Positions 50,789 through 59,413 of a DNA stretch of 64,000 nt are shown in pieces. Location of the stretch: positions 1,116,001 through 1,180,000 of the forward strand of contig NZ_WLYK01000001.1 of assembly GCF_009707545.1 (NCBI RefSeq), written 5' to 3'. The translations under genes and the position numbers were made by a program. Under the pieces are notes generated by a model. It did not search any database and was not told where the DNA came from. It saw only the letters and a list, made by a program, of their open reading frames with translations. Within the stretch, counting starts at the first letter, position 1; every line of letters starts with the position of its first letter. This DNA is from Nakamurella alba (GTDB lineage Bacteria > Actinomycetota > Actinomycetes > Mycobacteriales > Nakamurellaceae).

Positions 50789-51841
50789 ATGCGTATCCGG
50801 GCAGCCCTCGCGGCCCTGCCGTTGTCGCTCCTGGTGCTCGCCGCGTGCGGCACCGACGACTCGGCCACCCCGACCACCTCGGCGTCGGCGTCCTCCTCCG
50901 GCAGTGCCGTGACCGCCGCGACCCTCGGCCCGGACGTCCCGGCGGCCACGGCCCTCGCCGCGGCCGTGCCGGCCGCCGAGCTGCCCACCGCCACCGGTGA
51001 CTTCGGCACCAAGGCGACGCTGGAGTTCCCGGCCGGGAACCCGGTGCCCAGCCTGCAGCGGGAGATCCTCACCGAGGGCAAGGGAGCAGAGGCCGAGGCC
51101 GGCGACTACCTCGAGGTCAACTACCTCGGTCAGGTCTGGGGCGGCGAGGTCTTCGACAACTCCTACGACAAGAAGCAGTCGTTCTCCTTCAAGATCGGCG
51201 AGGGTGTCGTCTCCGGCTGGAGCGTCGGCCTGACCGGCGTCAAGCAGGGCAGCCGGGTGCTGCTCAGCCTGCCGCCGGCCGACGGCTACGGCGCCACCGG
51301 CAACTCCGACGGGTCGATCAAGGGCACCGACACCATCGTGTTCGTCATCGACGTGATCAACGTGATCAAGTCCGACGCCACCGGCCAGACCGACGCGACG
51401 CCCAACAAGGACCTGCCGAAGACCGGCATCCCGAAGGTCACCGGCAAGCTCGGCGAGGAGCCGACGATCGAGATCGGCGACGCCCCGGAGCCGACCAAGG
51501 CGGAGGTGATCGTCCTCGCCACGGGTACCGGCGAGAAGGTCGTCGCCGGCGACGTCGTCGGCCAGCTGGTCGTCACCGCCTGGGACGGTTCACAGACCAC
51601 CTCGACCTGGGCGAGCGAGACGGACGACGGTGCCGACCCGTCCACCAAGGGCCTGCAGAAGATCACCGCCGCGGTCGGCACCGATGGACAGGAAAGCGTC
51701 ACCGAGGGCCTGATCGGGGTGCCGATCGGCAGCCGGGTGATGATCCTGCTGCCGGGTACGTCGGATTCGACCACCGGCCAGACCTCGACCGCCGCGGTTG
51801 CGGTGATGGACATCGTCGCCCAGGTCTCCAAGACCGGCTGA
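50789..51841 (+). CDS. FKBP-type peptidyl-prolyl isomerase lipoprotein, two domains
   Basis: 350 residues. Lipobox LVLAAC with Cys20 gives a membrane-anchored extracytoplasmic protein. First FKBP domain about 95-195: GDYLEVNYLGQVWGGEVFDNSY, SFKIGEGVVSGWSVGLTGVKQGSRVLLSLPPADGYG, FVIDVINV; it has the aromatic and Asp residues of an active isomerase. The second, about 235-348, keeps only the fold pattern (GLIGVPIGSRVMILLPG) and lacks the aromatic pocket, so it is probably inactive and may bind protein. Likely helps fold exported proteins. A strong hairpin follows. Confidence 0.9.
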   Translation: MRIRAALAALPLSLLVLAACGTDDSATPTTSASASSSGSAVTAATLGPDVPAATALAAAVPAAELPTATGDFGTKATLEFPAGNPVPSLQREILTEGKGAEAEAGDYLEVNYLGQVWGGEVFDNSYDKKQSFSFKIGEGVVSGWSVGLTGVKQGSRVLLSLPPADGYGATGNSDGSIKGTDTIVFVIDVINVIKSDATGQTDATPNKDLPKTGIPKVTGKLGEEPTIEIGDAPEPTKAEVIVLATGTGEKVVAGDVVGQLVVTAWDGSQTTSTWASETDDGADPSTKGLQKITAAVGTDGQESVTEGLIGVPIGSRVMILLPGTSDSTTGQTSTAAVAVMDIVAQVSKTG

Positions 51842-51856
51842 TCCACCGCACGGCCA

Positions 51857-51894
51857 CGAAGGCCCCGCCCGCCACACCGCGGGCGGGGCCTTCG
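51857..51894 (+). terminator. Hairpin terminator, 16-bp stem
   Basis: CGAAGGCCCCGCCCGC (51857-51872) pairs perfectly with 51879-51894 over a 6-base loop, followed by TCGTTC. It lies 15 bases after the FKBP stop. Confidence 0.85.
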
Positions 51895-52140
51895 TCGTTC
51901 ACCGGGGGAGCGCGCCGAGTTCCGCCGATCGACGGCCTCCGGTGGTGGTGCGGGAGCCAGGGGGTCACCCGCAACGCGCGAACGACCGGGAAAGTGGCAA
52001 CAGCACGGCATCCGGAAGATGAACAGTTGGTGAACCAGGTTGTTTCGCCTGGCAAAGCTGCACGTCGCGGCCCGGCGACCGTCCCGGAAGCGTGACGACA
52101 CCGTTGGACAGATGCATTGCGGCACAGCACCATTCACGCC

Positions 52141-53406
52141 GTGACCGAGTTCATCATCCTGGTTCTGGTCGTCGGCACCGCGCTGGCCTTCGACTTCACG
52201 AACGGATTCCACGACACCGGTAACGCCATGGCGACCTCCATCGCCACCGGCGCGCTCACACCGAAGGTGGCCGTCGCCCTGTCGGCGGTGCTCAACCTGG
52301 TCGGTGCCTTCCTGTCCATCGAGGTGGCGAAGACCGTCGCCAAGGTGGTGAAGATCCAGTACACGAGCGACGTCAAGGACGCCTCGGGCACCGTGATCCA
52401 CCACGCCGGGGAGCCGATGCCGTTCTTCGACGCGCCCGGTGGCCATCACCTGCTGATCACCATCGTCTTCGCCGGTCTGGTCGGCGGCATCCTCTGGAAC
52501 CTGACCACCTGGCTGCTGGGCCTGCCGTCGAGTTCCTCGCACGCGCTGTTCGGCGGCCTGATCGGCGCCGCCGTTGCCGGTCTCGGGTTCTCCAGCGGCG
52601 TCGACTGGACGCTGGTGCTGTCCAGCATCGTGATCCCCGCGGTGCTGTCCCCGGTGATCGCCTGCCTGATCGCCGCGGCCGGCACGTTCCTGGTCTTCGC
52701 CATCACCCGCCGGGTGCCGAACGGGTCCCGGGAGCGCGGCTTCCGCTGGGGTCAGGTCGGTTCGGCGTCGCTGGTCTCGCTGGCGCACGGCACCGGCGAC
52801 GCGCAGAAGACGATGGGCGTGATCTTCCTGGCGCTGGTCGCCCACGGGTCGCTGACCTCGACCGACTCGATCCCGTTCTGGGTCAAGGCCTCCTGCGCCC
52901 TGGCCATCGCACTGGGCACCTACATCGGTGGCTGGCGGGTCATCCGCACCCTCGGCAAGGGCCTGGTCGAGATCTCCTCGCCGCAGGGCATGGCCGCCGA
53001 GACCGCCTCCGCCGCCGTCATCATGACGTCCTCGCACCTGGGGATGGCGCTGTCCACCACGCACGTCGCCACCGGGTCGATCCTCGGCTCCGGGGTGGGC
53101 AAACGGGGCGCCCAGGTGCGCTGGCGGGTCGCCGGCCGGATGGCCGTCGGGTGGCTGATCACCCTGCCGGTCGCGGCGATCGTCGGCGCGATCTGCTGGT
53201 TCCTCGCCGACCTGCTCAGCGGTCCGGCCGACGGGCTGCTCGGCATCCTGCTGGTCTTCGCGATCCTGGTCGCCGTCTCCACGGCCATCTACCTCCGCTC
53301 GCGCCGCACCCCGGTGCACGCCGGCAACGTCAACGCGGAGTGGGACGAGTCGTCCAACGGGACCCCCACCGCCCCGGCCGCCGACCGCCCGACCGCCTCG
53401 GTCTGA
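52141..53406 (+). CDS. Inorganic phosphate transporter, Pit family
   Basis: 421 residues from GTG 52141. Ten or more helices; the two inverted family signatures are FDFTNGFHDTGNAMATSIATGALTP near the N-terminus and LAHGTGDAQKTMGVI with TAQGMAAE-like SSPQGMAAETASAAVIM in the second half. Takes up metal-phosphate complexes with protons. Followed by a small membrane protein and a DUF3349 protein, the same order as around pitA in mycobacteria (Rv0545c-Rv0543c), so they form a conserved operon. Confidence 0.93.
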   Translation: MTEFIILVLVVGTALAFDFTNGFHDTGNAMATSIATGALTPKVAVALSAVLNLVGAFLSIEVAKTVAKVVKIQYTSDVKDASGTVIHHAGEPMPFFDAPGGHHLLITIVFAGLVGGILWNLTTWLLGLPSSSSHALFGGLIGAAVAGLGFSSGVDWTLVLSSIVIPAVLSPVIACLIAAAGTFLVFAITRRVPNGSRERGFRWGQVGSASLVSLAHGTGDAQKTMGVIFLALVAHGSLTSTDSIPFWVKASCALAIALGTYIGGWRVIRTLGKGLVEISSPQGMAAETASAAVIMTSSHLGMALSTTHVATGSILGSGVGKRGAQVRWRVAGRMAVGWLITLPVAAIVGAICWFLADLLSGPADGLLGILLVFAILVAVSTAIYLRSRRTPVHAGNVNAEWDESSNGTPTAPAADRPTASV

Positions 53407-53420
53407 AACGGAGCCACGAG

Positions 53421-53684
53421 ATGTCGACGATCCTCACCTCGCTCGCCCCCATCTGGAAGGTCGTGCTGGTCGGCCTGCTGCTCGGGGCAGGGTTGCCCGC
53501 GATCTTCGCGCTCGGCCTGCGTTCGCTGGCCGGCGGGGCCGGACCGGACGGGGCGGTGCGCACCACGCCGGCCGGCCGCATCGGCGCCGGCGTCTGCTTC
53601 CTGGTCGTGCTGCTCGCCGTCGTGCTCGGCCTGGTGGTGCTGACCGCGTCGAAGTCGTTCCTCGCCCGGTTCGGCCTGTCGTGA
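53421..53684 (+). CDS. Small membrane protein of the Pit operon
   Basis: 87 residues from ATG 53421 with CGGAGCCACGAG before it. Two hydrophobic helices: about 12-34 (VVLVGLLLGAGLPAIFALGLR) and 53-75 (GAGVCFLVVLLAVVLGLVVL). No known domain; conserved position between the Pit permease and DUF3349 in actinobacteria suggests a helper of the transporter. Its stop overlaps the next GTG (GTGA). Confidence 0.8.
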   Translation: MSTILTSLAPIWKVVLVGLLLGAGLPAIFALGLRSLAGGAGPDGAVRTTPAGRIGAGVCFLVVLLAVVLGLVVLTASKSFLARFGLS

Positions 53685-54283
53685 CCGACGACCGCACCGG
53701 GACACCCACCCGCACCGGGTTCCTGGCCTCGGTGCTCGGCTGGTTGCGGACCGGCTACCCGGAGGGCGTGCCGCCGACCGACTACTTCCCGCTGCTGGCC
53801 CTGCTCCGGCCGAAACTGACCGACCAGGAGCTGGACGGGATCGTCGAGGACCTGACCACGTCCGGGCACCTGCCGGCCGACCGGGCGGCGATCGCGGCGG
53901 CCGTCCAGCGGGTCACCGACCAGGTCCCGGACGCCGACAGCATCAGCCGGGTCTCCGCCCGGCTGGCCGCGGCCGGCTGGCCGCTGGCCGACGCCGGGAA
54001 CCCGGCGGAAACCGGAGCGCAGAGGCCGTCGGTGCTGCAATCCGTCGTCGACTGGCTGCGCAAGGGCTACCCGGAAGGGGTGCCGCCGACCGACTACATC
54101 CCGTTGGTCGCCCTGCTGCGCCGGCGGCTGACCGACGACGAGGTGCGGTGGGTGGCGGACGAGGTGCTGCGCGAAGGCGGCGGTGTGCCCGACATAGCCG
54201 TCCTGATCACCAAGGTCACCGACGAGATGCCGTCGGACACCGACATCGCCCGGGTGCAGGCCCGCCTCGACGCCACCGTCTGA
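53681..54283 (+). CDS. DUF3349 protein, tandem double domain
   Basis: 200 residues made of two copies of the DUF3349 helical domain: about 13-98 (GWLRTGYPEGVPPTDYFPLLALLRPKLTD) and 113-198 (DWLRKGYPEGVPPTDYIPLVALLRRRLTD). Mycobacterial members such as Rv0543c have a single domain of about 100 residues, so this one is an internal duplication. The family is a small all-helical fold of unknown role, linked by gene order to phosphate uptake. Coupled to the small membrane protein by GTGA. Confidence 0.88.
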   Translation: MTDDRTGTPTRTGFLASVLGWLRTGYPEGVPPTDYFPLLALLRPKLTDQELDGIVEDLTTSGHLPADRAAIAAAVQRVTDQVPDADSISRVSARLAAAGWPLADAGNPAETGAQRPSVLQSVVDWLRKGYPEGVPPTDYIPLVALLRRRLTDDEVRWVADEVLREGGGVPDIAVLITKVTDEMPSDTDIARVQARLDATV

Positions 54284-54289
54284 TCTGAC

Positions 54290-54315
54290 GCGGTGTGATC
54301 GAGCGCGGTGTGATC
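54290..54315. repeat. GCGGTGTGATC direct repeat, 15-bp period
   Basis: GCGGTGTGATC at 54290-54300 and 54305-54315, immediately after the DUF3349 stop. Short; purpose unclear. Confidence 0.6.
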
Positions 54316-54503
54316 CCGGACTCCGCGCCGGCACTCCCGGTGCAGGTCCGGGCCGGTGCTTCCCATGTTCTTCACGTGCGGAGGCCGCACACTGTTCCCG
54401 ACCCCGGAACCGTTCGAGGAGATCGGACGTGGAAACGGGCAGGACGCACGTCCCCGGCGCACGAGGCGCCGGGCGGTGACGTCCGCCGACGAGAGGACGG
54501 AAC

Positions 54504-55364
54504 GTGGCGCAGGGCGGGAAGAAGAACGGCAAGGGACCGGGGAAGAGCGGTCCGGCCCGCAGCGGTCAGTCCGCCGCCCGGCAGAACACCCCCGCCCGCA
54601 CGGGTTCCGCCAAGCAGCAGGCCGGCCGGCAGTCCGTCGCGGCCGTCCGCCGGAACAAGCCGGGGTCCAACCGCACCCAGGTGATCATCGGGTCGGTCGC
54701 CGTGGTGCTGATCGCCGCGGTGATCACCATCGGCCTGGTCATCAACAAGCAGCAGACGGCCGCTCCGGTCACCGACTACGGCCCCTCGACCCAGTCGACC
54801 GCGACCTTCGCCGACAACGTGGTGACTGTGTCGAACGGGTCCCCGTCGGTCACCATCGACGTCTTCCAGGACATGATGTGCCCGATCTGCGCCCAGTTCG
54901 AGGAGCAGTACGGGCAGCAGATCAACAAGGCCGTCGACGAGGGCAAGCTCGCCGTCCGCTACCACACCCTCAACTTCCTGAACCCCCAGTCGGCGTCGAA
55001 GGACTACTCCACCCGGGCCTCTGCCGCGCTGCAGTGCGTCGCCAAGGACGCCACCACGCCCAAGGGTGCCTGGATGCAGTTCATGGAGGGCCTCTACGCC
55101 GACGGCACACAGCCCGCGGAGGGCGGGTCCGCGGACCTGACCAACGCCCAGCTCGGTGAGATCGCCGCCCGGTACAACGTGCCGTCCACCGCGGTCTCCT
55201 GCATCACCGCCGGCACCGATGTGGCCTCCGCCGAGGCGGCCGCGACCGCCGGCAACGCGGTGCTGCAGGCCGCGGTCGGCCGGGTGGCGACGCCCACCGT
55301 GCTGAAGGACGGTGCGCCGCTGGCGACCAACAACACCGCCTGGCTGACCGACCTGGTCGGCTGA
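54504..55364 (+). CDS. Membrane-anchored DsbA-family thiol-disulfide protein
   Basis: 286 residues from GTG 54504. First 57 residues are basic and Gly/Lys/Ser-rich (cytosolic), one membrane helix about 59-80 (VIIGSVAVVLIAAVITIGLVI), then an external thioredoxin fold with the active site Cys126-Pro-Ile-Cys129 (FQDMMCPICA) and a cis-proline loop VATPTVL near residue 268. Typical actinobacterial DsbA-like (mycobacterial Rv2969c-like) oxidoreductase forming disulfides in exported proteins. The frame may also accept a start a little downstream. Confidence 0.9.
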   Translation: MAQGGKKNGKGPGKSGPARSGQSAARQNTPARTGSAKQQAGRQSVAAVRRNKPGSNRTQVIIGSVAVVLIAAVITIGLVINKQQTAAPVTDYGPSTQSTATFADNVVTVSNGSPSVTIDVFQDMMCPICAQFEEQYGQQINKAVDEGKLAVRYHTLNFLNPQSASKDYSTRASAALQCVAKDATTPKGAWMQFMEGLYADGTQPAEGGSADLTNAQLGEIAARYNVPSTAVSCITAGTDVASAEAAATAGNAVLQAAVGRVATPTVLKDGAPLATNNTAWLTDLVG

Positions 55365-55435
55365 GCCGGCGGAGCTGCCCGGAGCCCGTCGTGCCGTCCT
55401 GACCAGCGGATTAGGATCGCGGTCGCCGGAATTGG

Positions 55436-55441
55436 TATGGT
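55436..55441 (+). promoter_or_regulatory. Candidate -10 box for tRNA-Ala
   Basis: TATGGT lies 16 bases before the tRNA 5' end. No clear -35 at 16-18 bases upstream, so the assignment is tentative. Confidence 0.3.
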
Positions 55442-55457
55442 CTTCGGGCAGCTTCAC

Positions 55458-55530
55458 GGGGCTGTGGCGCAGCTGGTAGCGCACCACACTGGCAGTGTGG
55501 GGGTCAGGGGTTCGAGTCCCCTCAGCTCCA
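55458..55530 (+). tRNA. tRNA-Ala (anticodon GGC)
   Basis: 73 bases. Acceptor stem GGGGCTG/CAGCTCC contains the G-T wobble that identifies alanine tRNA. Anticodon stem CCACA/TGTGG with loop CTGGCAG gives anticodon GGC, reading GCC codons, which dominate in this genome. T-arm AGGGGTTCGAGTCCCCT is intact. CCA is not encoded (CCC follows the discriminator A). A hairpin terminator follows 9 bases later. Confidence 0.96.
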
Positions 55531-55539
55531 CCCGTGAAC

Positions 55540-55572
55540 AGAACCCCCGACCGGGATCCGGTCGGGGGTTCT
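55540..55572 (+). terminator. Intrinsic terminator after tRNA-Ala
   Basis: AGAACCCCCGACCGG (55540-55554) pairs perfectly with 55558-55572 over a 3-base loop; no T-run. Confidence 0.85.
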
Positions 55573-55617
55573 GGCGTTTCCGGGCCGGTGCGGCGCCCGT
55601 TCGGCGGCAGGCGCACG

Positions 55618-57390
55618 ATGGTCCGGGTGTGGACCACCCGACCTGAACTCTGGGGCACCTTCGGCATGGTGTCCTCCACCCATCACCTGGCCACCGCGGC
55701 CGGCATGTCCGTGCTCGAGCACGGCGGGACGGCGGTCGACGCCGCCGTGGCCGCCGGCTTCGCGCTGCAGGTGGCCGAACCCCACCTGAACGGCCCGGGC
55801 GGCGACATGTCGCTGCTCTTCGCCGGCCCGGACGGTCTGCCCACCGTGCTGTGCGCCCAGGGACCGGCGCCGGCCGCGGCGAGCGCTGCCCACTACCGGT
55901 CGCTGGGGCTGGACCTGGTGCCCGGTGCCGGTCTGCTGGCAGCGGCGATCCCGGGATCGACGGTGTCCTGGCTGACCCTGCTGCGCGACCACGGCACCTT
56001 CGCGCTGTCGGACGTGCTGCCGTACGCGATCCACCTCGCCGAGGGTGGGGTGCCGGTGCTTCCGACGATCTCGGCCGCGATCGGCGGTGTGCGCGAGCTC
56101 TTCACCGAGCACTGGCCGACCTCGGCGGCCGTGTACCTGGACGGGGGAGCGGCCCCGGCCGCCCGGTCGGTGCTGCGCAACCCGGTGCTGGCCCGCACCT
56201 ACCGCCGGCTGCTCGCCGCGGCGGAGGCCGCCGGGCCGCGCCGGGAGCAGCAGCTGGACGGCGCGATCCGGGCCTGGACCGAGGGGTTCGTCGCCGAGGC
56301 GGTCGACGCCTTCGCGCGGCAGGAGCTGATGGATTCCTCCGGTACCCCGCACGCCGGGGTGATCACCGGCGCCGACCTGGCCGGTTGGCGGCCCGGGTAC
56401 GAGGCGCCGGCCACCGCCCGGTTCGGCGACTGGACCGTGGCGAAGACCCCTGCCTGGGGGCAGGGCCCGGTGCTGCTGCAACAGCTGCGGATGCTCGAGC
56501 GGCTCGGCCTGCCGGGAGCGGTCCCGGACGGCAGCGCGGCGTTCGTCCACACCGTCACCGAGGTGGCGAAGCTGGCCTTCGCCGACCGTGACGCCTGGTA
56601 CGGCGACTCGGCCGACGTGCCACTCGCCGACCTGCTCTCCGACGACTACACCGCGCAGCGGGTGGCGCTGGTCGGCGAGCGTGCCGACGGCGACCTGCGG
56701 CCCGGATCCCCGGGTGGCCGCACGCCCCGCTTGCCGGACTTCCCCGGCGCCGCGGTGCGGTTCGCCGGGTCGGGGGAGCCGACGATCGCCCGCTCCGGCG
56801 TGGTCCGCGGCGACACCTGCCACGTGGACGTGGTGGACCGCTGGGGCAACACCGTCGCGGCGATGCCGTCCGGTGGCTGGCTGCAGTCCTCCCCGGTCAT
56901 CCCGGAGCTCGGGTTCCCGCTGGGATCCCGGCTGCAGATGACCACCCTGGAGGTGGGCCTGCCGGCCACCCTGACCCCGGGACGCCGGCCGCGGACCACC
57001 CTGTCGCCGTCGATGGCGCTGCGGGACGGCCGGGTCGAGATCGCCTTCGGCACACCCGGCGGCGACCAGCAGGACCAGTGGCAGCTGGTCTTCTTCCTCC
57101 GGGTGGCCGCCGGGCTGAACCTGCAGGAGGCGATCGACGCGCCGATGTTCCACAGCACCCACATGCCGAGCTCGTTCCACCCCCGCACCGCGACCCCGCT
57201 CGAGGTCGTCGCGGAGGACCGCTGGGGGAGCGAGGTGCTCGACACGCTGGAGGATCTCGGTCACCGTGTGATCCGTTCCGGACCGTGGACCCTGGGTCGG
57301 ATGTGCGCCGTCCGGCGCGACCCGGAAGCGGGCCTGCTGCACGCCGCGGCCGATCCCCGCGGGTCACAGGGCTACGCCGCCGGCCGGTGA
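55618..57390 (+). CDS. Gamma-glutamyltransferase family protein
   Basis: 590 residues from ATG 55618, no signal peptide. Large-subunit features: GTFGMVSSTHHLATAAG, LEHGGTAVDAAVAAGFALQVAEPHLNGPGGDM. The autoprocessing nucleophile is Thr400 in RGDTCHVDVVDRWGN, with the SGGWLQSSPVIPELGFPLGSR pocket after it. Cleaves gamma-glutamyl bonds or related amides; the lack of a signal peptide and the D/V in THVDVVD-type region suggest a non-glutathione relative (such as an acylase). GTG 55627 is a close alternative start. Confidence 0.88.
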   Translation: MVRVWTTRPELWGTFGMVSSTHHLATAAGMSVLEHGGTAVDAAVAAGFALQVAEPHLNGPGGDMSLLFAGPDGLPTVLCAQGPAPAAASAAHYRSLGLDLVPGAGLLAAAIPGSTVSWLTLLRDHGTFALSDVLPYAIHLAEGGVPVLPTISAAIGGVRELFTEHWPTSAAVYLDGGAAPAARSVLRNPVLARTYRRLLAAAEAAGPRREQQLDGAIRAWTEGFVAEAVDAFARQELMDSSGTPHAGVITGADLAGWRPGYEAPATARFGDWTVAKTPAWGQGPVLLQQLRMLERLGLPGAVPDGSAAFVHTVTEVAKLAFADRDAWYGDSADVPLADLLSDDYTAQRVALVGERADGDLRPGSPGGRTPRLPDFPGAAVRFAGSGEPTIARSGVVRGDTCHVDVVDRWGNTVAAMPSGGWLQSSPVIPELGFPLGSRLQMTTLEVGLPATLTPGRRPRTTLSPSMALRDGRVEIAFGTPGGDQQDQWQLVFFLRVAAGLNLQEAIDAPMFHSTHMPSSFHPRTATPLEVVAEDRWGSEVLDTLEDLGHRVIRSGPWTLGRMCAVRRDPEAGLLHAAADPRGSQGYAAGR

Positions 57391-57579
57391 CCGGCTCCCG
57401 GGCCCGGCCGGGACCGCGGCGCACCGGCGGCGGGTCGGCCGGTACGCCCCCATCATGAGAATTGGTGGTGCCCCCGGGGCGAGTTCTACACGTTGTCGGA
57501 CTAAGCTCCCCCTAGCGCCGTTCCTGCCCCGCCGGGTCGGAATCACGGCGCGTGCGACGAAACTGCTGGAGGGACCGCC

Positions 57580-59331
57580 GTGACCGCTGTTGCACCCCGC
57601 CCCGTGGTGGAGAGGGCCTATCCGGTCCACAAGCTCCGCCCCGGCGTGGCGCTCCTGGGGTATCTGCGCACCACGGATCCGAAGACGCTGGGCAAGATGT
57701 ACATCTGCACGGCGTTCTTCTTCTTCATGGTCGGCGGCGTCATGGCGCTGTTCATGCGCGCCGAGCTGGCCCGGCCGGGCATGCAGTTCCTGTCGAACGA
57801 GCAGTTCAACCAGCTGTTCACCATGCACGGCACGGTCATGCTGCTGTTCTACGCGACCGCCATCGTGTTCGGTTTCGCCAACTTCGTGCTGCCGCTGCAG
57901 ATCGGCGCGCCGGACGTGGCGTTCCCGCGGCTCAACGCGTTCTCCTACTGGCTGTACCTGTTCGGCTCGCTGATCGCGGTGTCCGGCTTCTTCACCCCGG
58001 GCGGCGCGGCCGCGTTCGGCTGGACCGCGTACACGCCGCTGTCCAACGAGGTGAACTCGCCCGGCGTCGGCGGTGACCTGTGGATCATGGGTCTGGCCGT
58101 GTCCGGTCTGGGCACCATCCTGGGCGGCGTCAACATGATCACCACGGTGGTCTGTCTGCGTGCCCCGGGCATGACGATGTGGCGGCTGCCGATCTTCACC
58201 TGGAACATCCTGGTGACCTCGATCCTGGTGCTGATCGCGTTCCCGGTGCTGACCGCCGCGCTGTTCGGCCTGGCCGCGGACCGACATTTCGGGTCACACG
58301 TGTTCGACCCGGCCAACGGCGGCGCGATCCTGTTCCAGCACCTGTTCTGGTTCTTCGGGCACCCCGAGGTCTACATCATCGCGCTGCCGTTCTTCGGGAT
58401 CGTGTCCGAGGTGTTCCCGGTGTTCAGCCGCAAGCCGCTGTTCGGCTACCGCGGCCTGGTGTATGCGACGTTGTCGATCGCGGCGCTGTCGGTGGCGGTG
58501 TGGGCGCACCACATGTTCGCCACCGGCGCGGTGCTGCTGCCGTTCTTCTCCTTCATGACGTTCCTGATCGCGGTGCCGACCGGTCTGAAGTTCTTCAACT
58601 GGATCGGCACGATGTGGCGGGGCCAGGTGTCCTTCGAGACACCCATGCTCTTCGCCGCCGGGTTCCTGGTCACGTTCCTGTTCGGTGGGTTGACCGGTGT
58701 CATCCTGGCCGCGCCGGCGCTGGATTTCCACGTGTCGGACTCGTACTTCGTGGTCGCGCACTTCCACTACGTGCTCTTCGGCACCATCGTGTTCGCCACC
58801 TATTCGGGGATCTACTTCTGGTTCCCGAAGATGACGGGCAGGTTCCTGGACGAGGGGTTGGGCAAGTTCCACTTCTGGACCACGTTCCTGGGCTTCCACC
58901 TGACGTTCCTGGTGCAGCACTGGCTGGGCACCATCGGCATGCCCCGGCGCTATCCGGACTACCTGCCCACCGACGGGTTCACCACGCTGAACATGATCTC
59001 CACGATCGGTGCGTTCGTGCTGGGTGCCTCGACCCTGCCGTTCATCTGGAACGTCTTCCGGTCGCTGCGCTACGGCGAGGTCACCACCGCCGACGATCCG
59101 TGGGGCTACGGCAACTCGCTGGAGTGGGCCACCTCGACCCCGCCGCCGCGGCACAACTTCACCTCGCTGCCCCGGATCCGCTCCGAGCGGCCGGCCTTCG
59201 AACTGCACCATCCGCACATGATCGAGCGGATGCGCACCGAGGCCCACCCACACCGGGACTGGGAACCGCTCGCCGACATCGAGGCCAGCGACCACCTGAA
59301 GATCCCGAACTCGAACACCACGAGCCACTAG
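57580..59331 (+). CDS. ctaD: Cytochrome c oxidase subunit I
   Basis: 583 residues from GTG 57580 with GGAGGGACC before it. Twelve helices; heme a ligand His in [11 protein letters not shown], the Cu-B His and cross-linked Tyr in [11 protein letters not shown], the His pair WAHHMFATG and heme ligands in [10 protein letters not shown]. Core subunit of the aa3 oxidase of the cytochrome bcc-aa3 branch, which reduces O2 and pumps protons. Other oxidase subunits are elsewhere, as is normal in actinobacteria, where ctaD stands next to serB. Confidence 0.97.
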   Translation: MTAVAPRPVVERAYPVHKLRPGVALLGYLRTTDPKTLGKMYICTAFFFFMVGGVMALFMRAELARPGMQFLSNEQFNQLFTMHGTVMLLFYATAIVFGFANFVLPLQIGAPDVAFPRLNAFSYWLYLFGSLIAVSGFFTPGGAAAFGWTAYTPLSNEVNSPGVGGDLWIMGLAVSGLGTILGGVNMITTVVCLRAPGMTMWRLPIFTWNILVTSILVLIAFPVLTAALFGLAADRHFGSHVFDPANGGAILFQHLFWFFGHPEVYIIALPFFGIVSEVFPVFSRKPLFGYRGLVYATLSIAALSVAVWAHHMFATGAVLLPFFSFMTFLIAVPTGLKFFNWIGTMWRGQVSFETPMLFAAGFLVTFLFGGLTGVILAAPALDFHVSDSYFVVAHFHYVLFGTIVFATYSGIYFWFPKMTGRFLDEGLGKFHFWTTFLGFHLTFLVQHWLGTIGMPRRYPDYLPTDGFTTLNMISTIGAFVLGASTLPFIWNVFRSLRYGEVTTADDPWGYGNSLEWATSTPPPRHNFTSLPRIRSERPAFELHHPHMIERMRTEAHPHRDWEPLADIEASDHLKIPNSNTTSH

Positions 59332-59349
59332 CACCACCAGCTCCACCCG

Positions 59350-59392
59350 CCGCGCGGGCCGGGTCCGGGACACCGGGCGCCGGCCCGCGCGG
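59350..59392 (+). terminator. Hairpin between ctaD and serB
   Basis: CCGCGCGGGCCGG (59350-59362) pairs perfectly with 59380-59392, 17-base loop. Lies 18 bases after the ctaD stop and 21 before serB, so it may end or attenuate transcription between them. Confidence 0.6.
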
Positions 59393-59413
59393 CTGTGGCG
59401 GGAAGGCCGGCAG

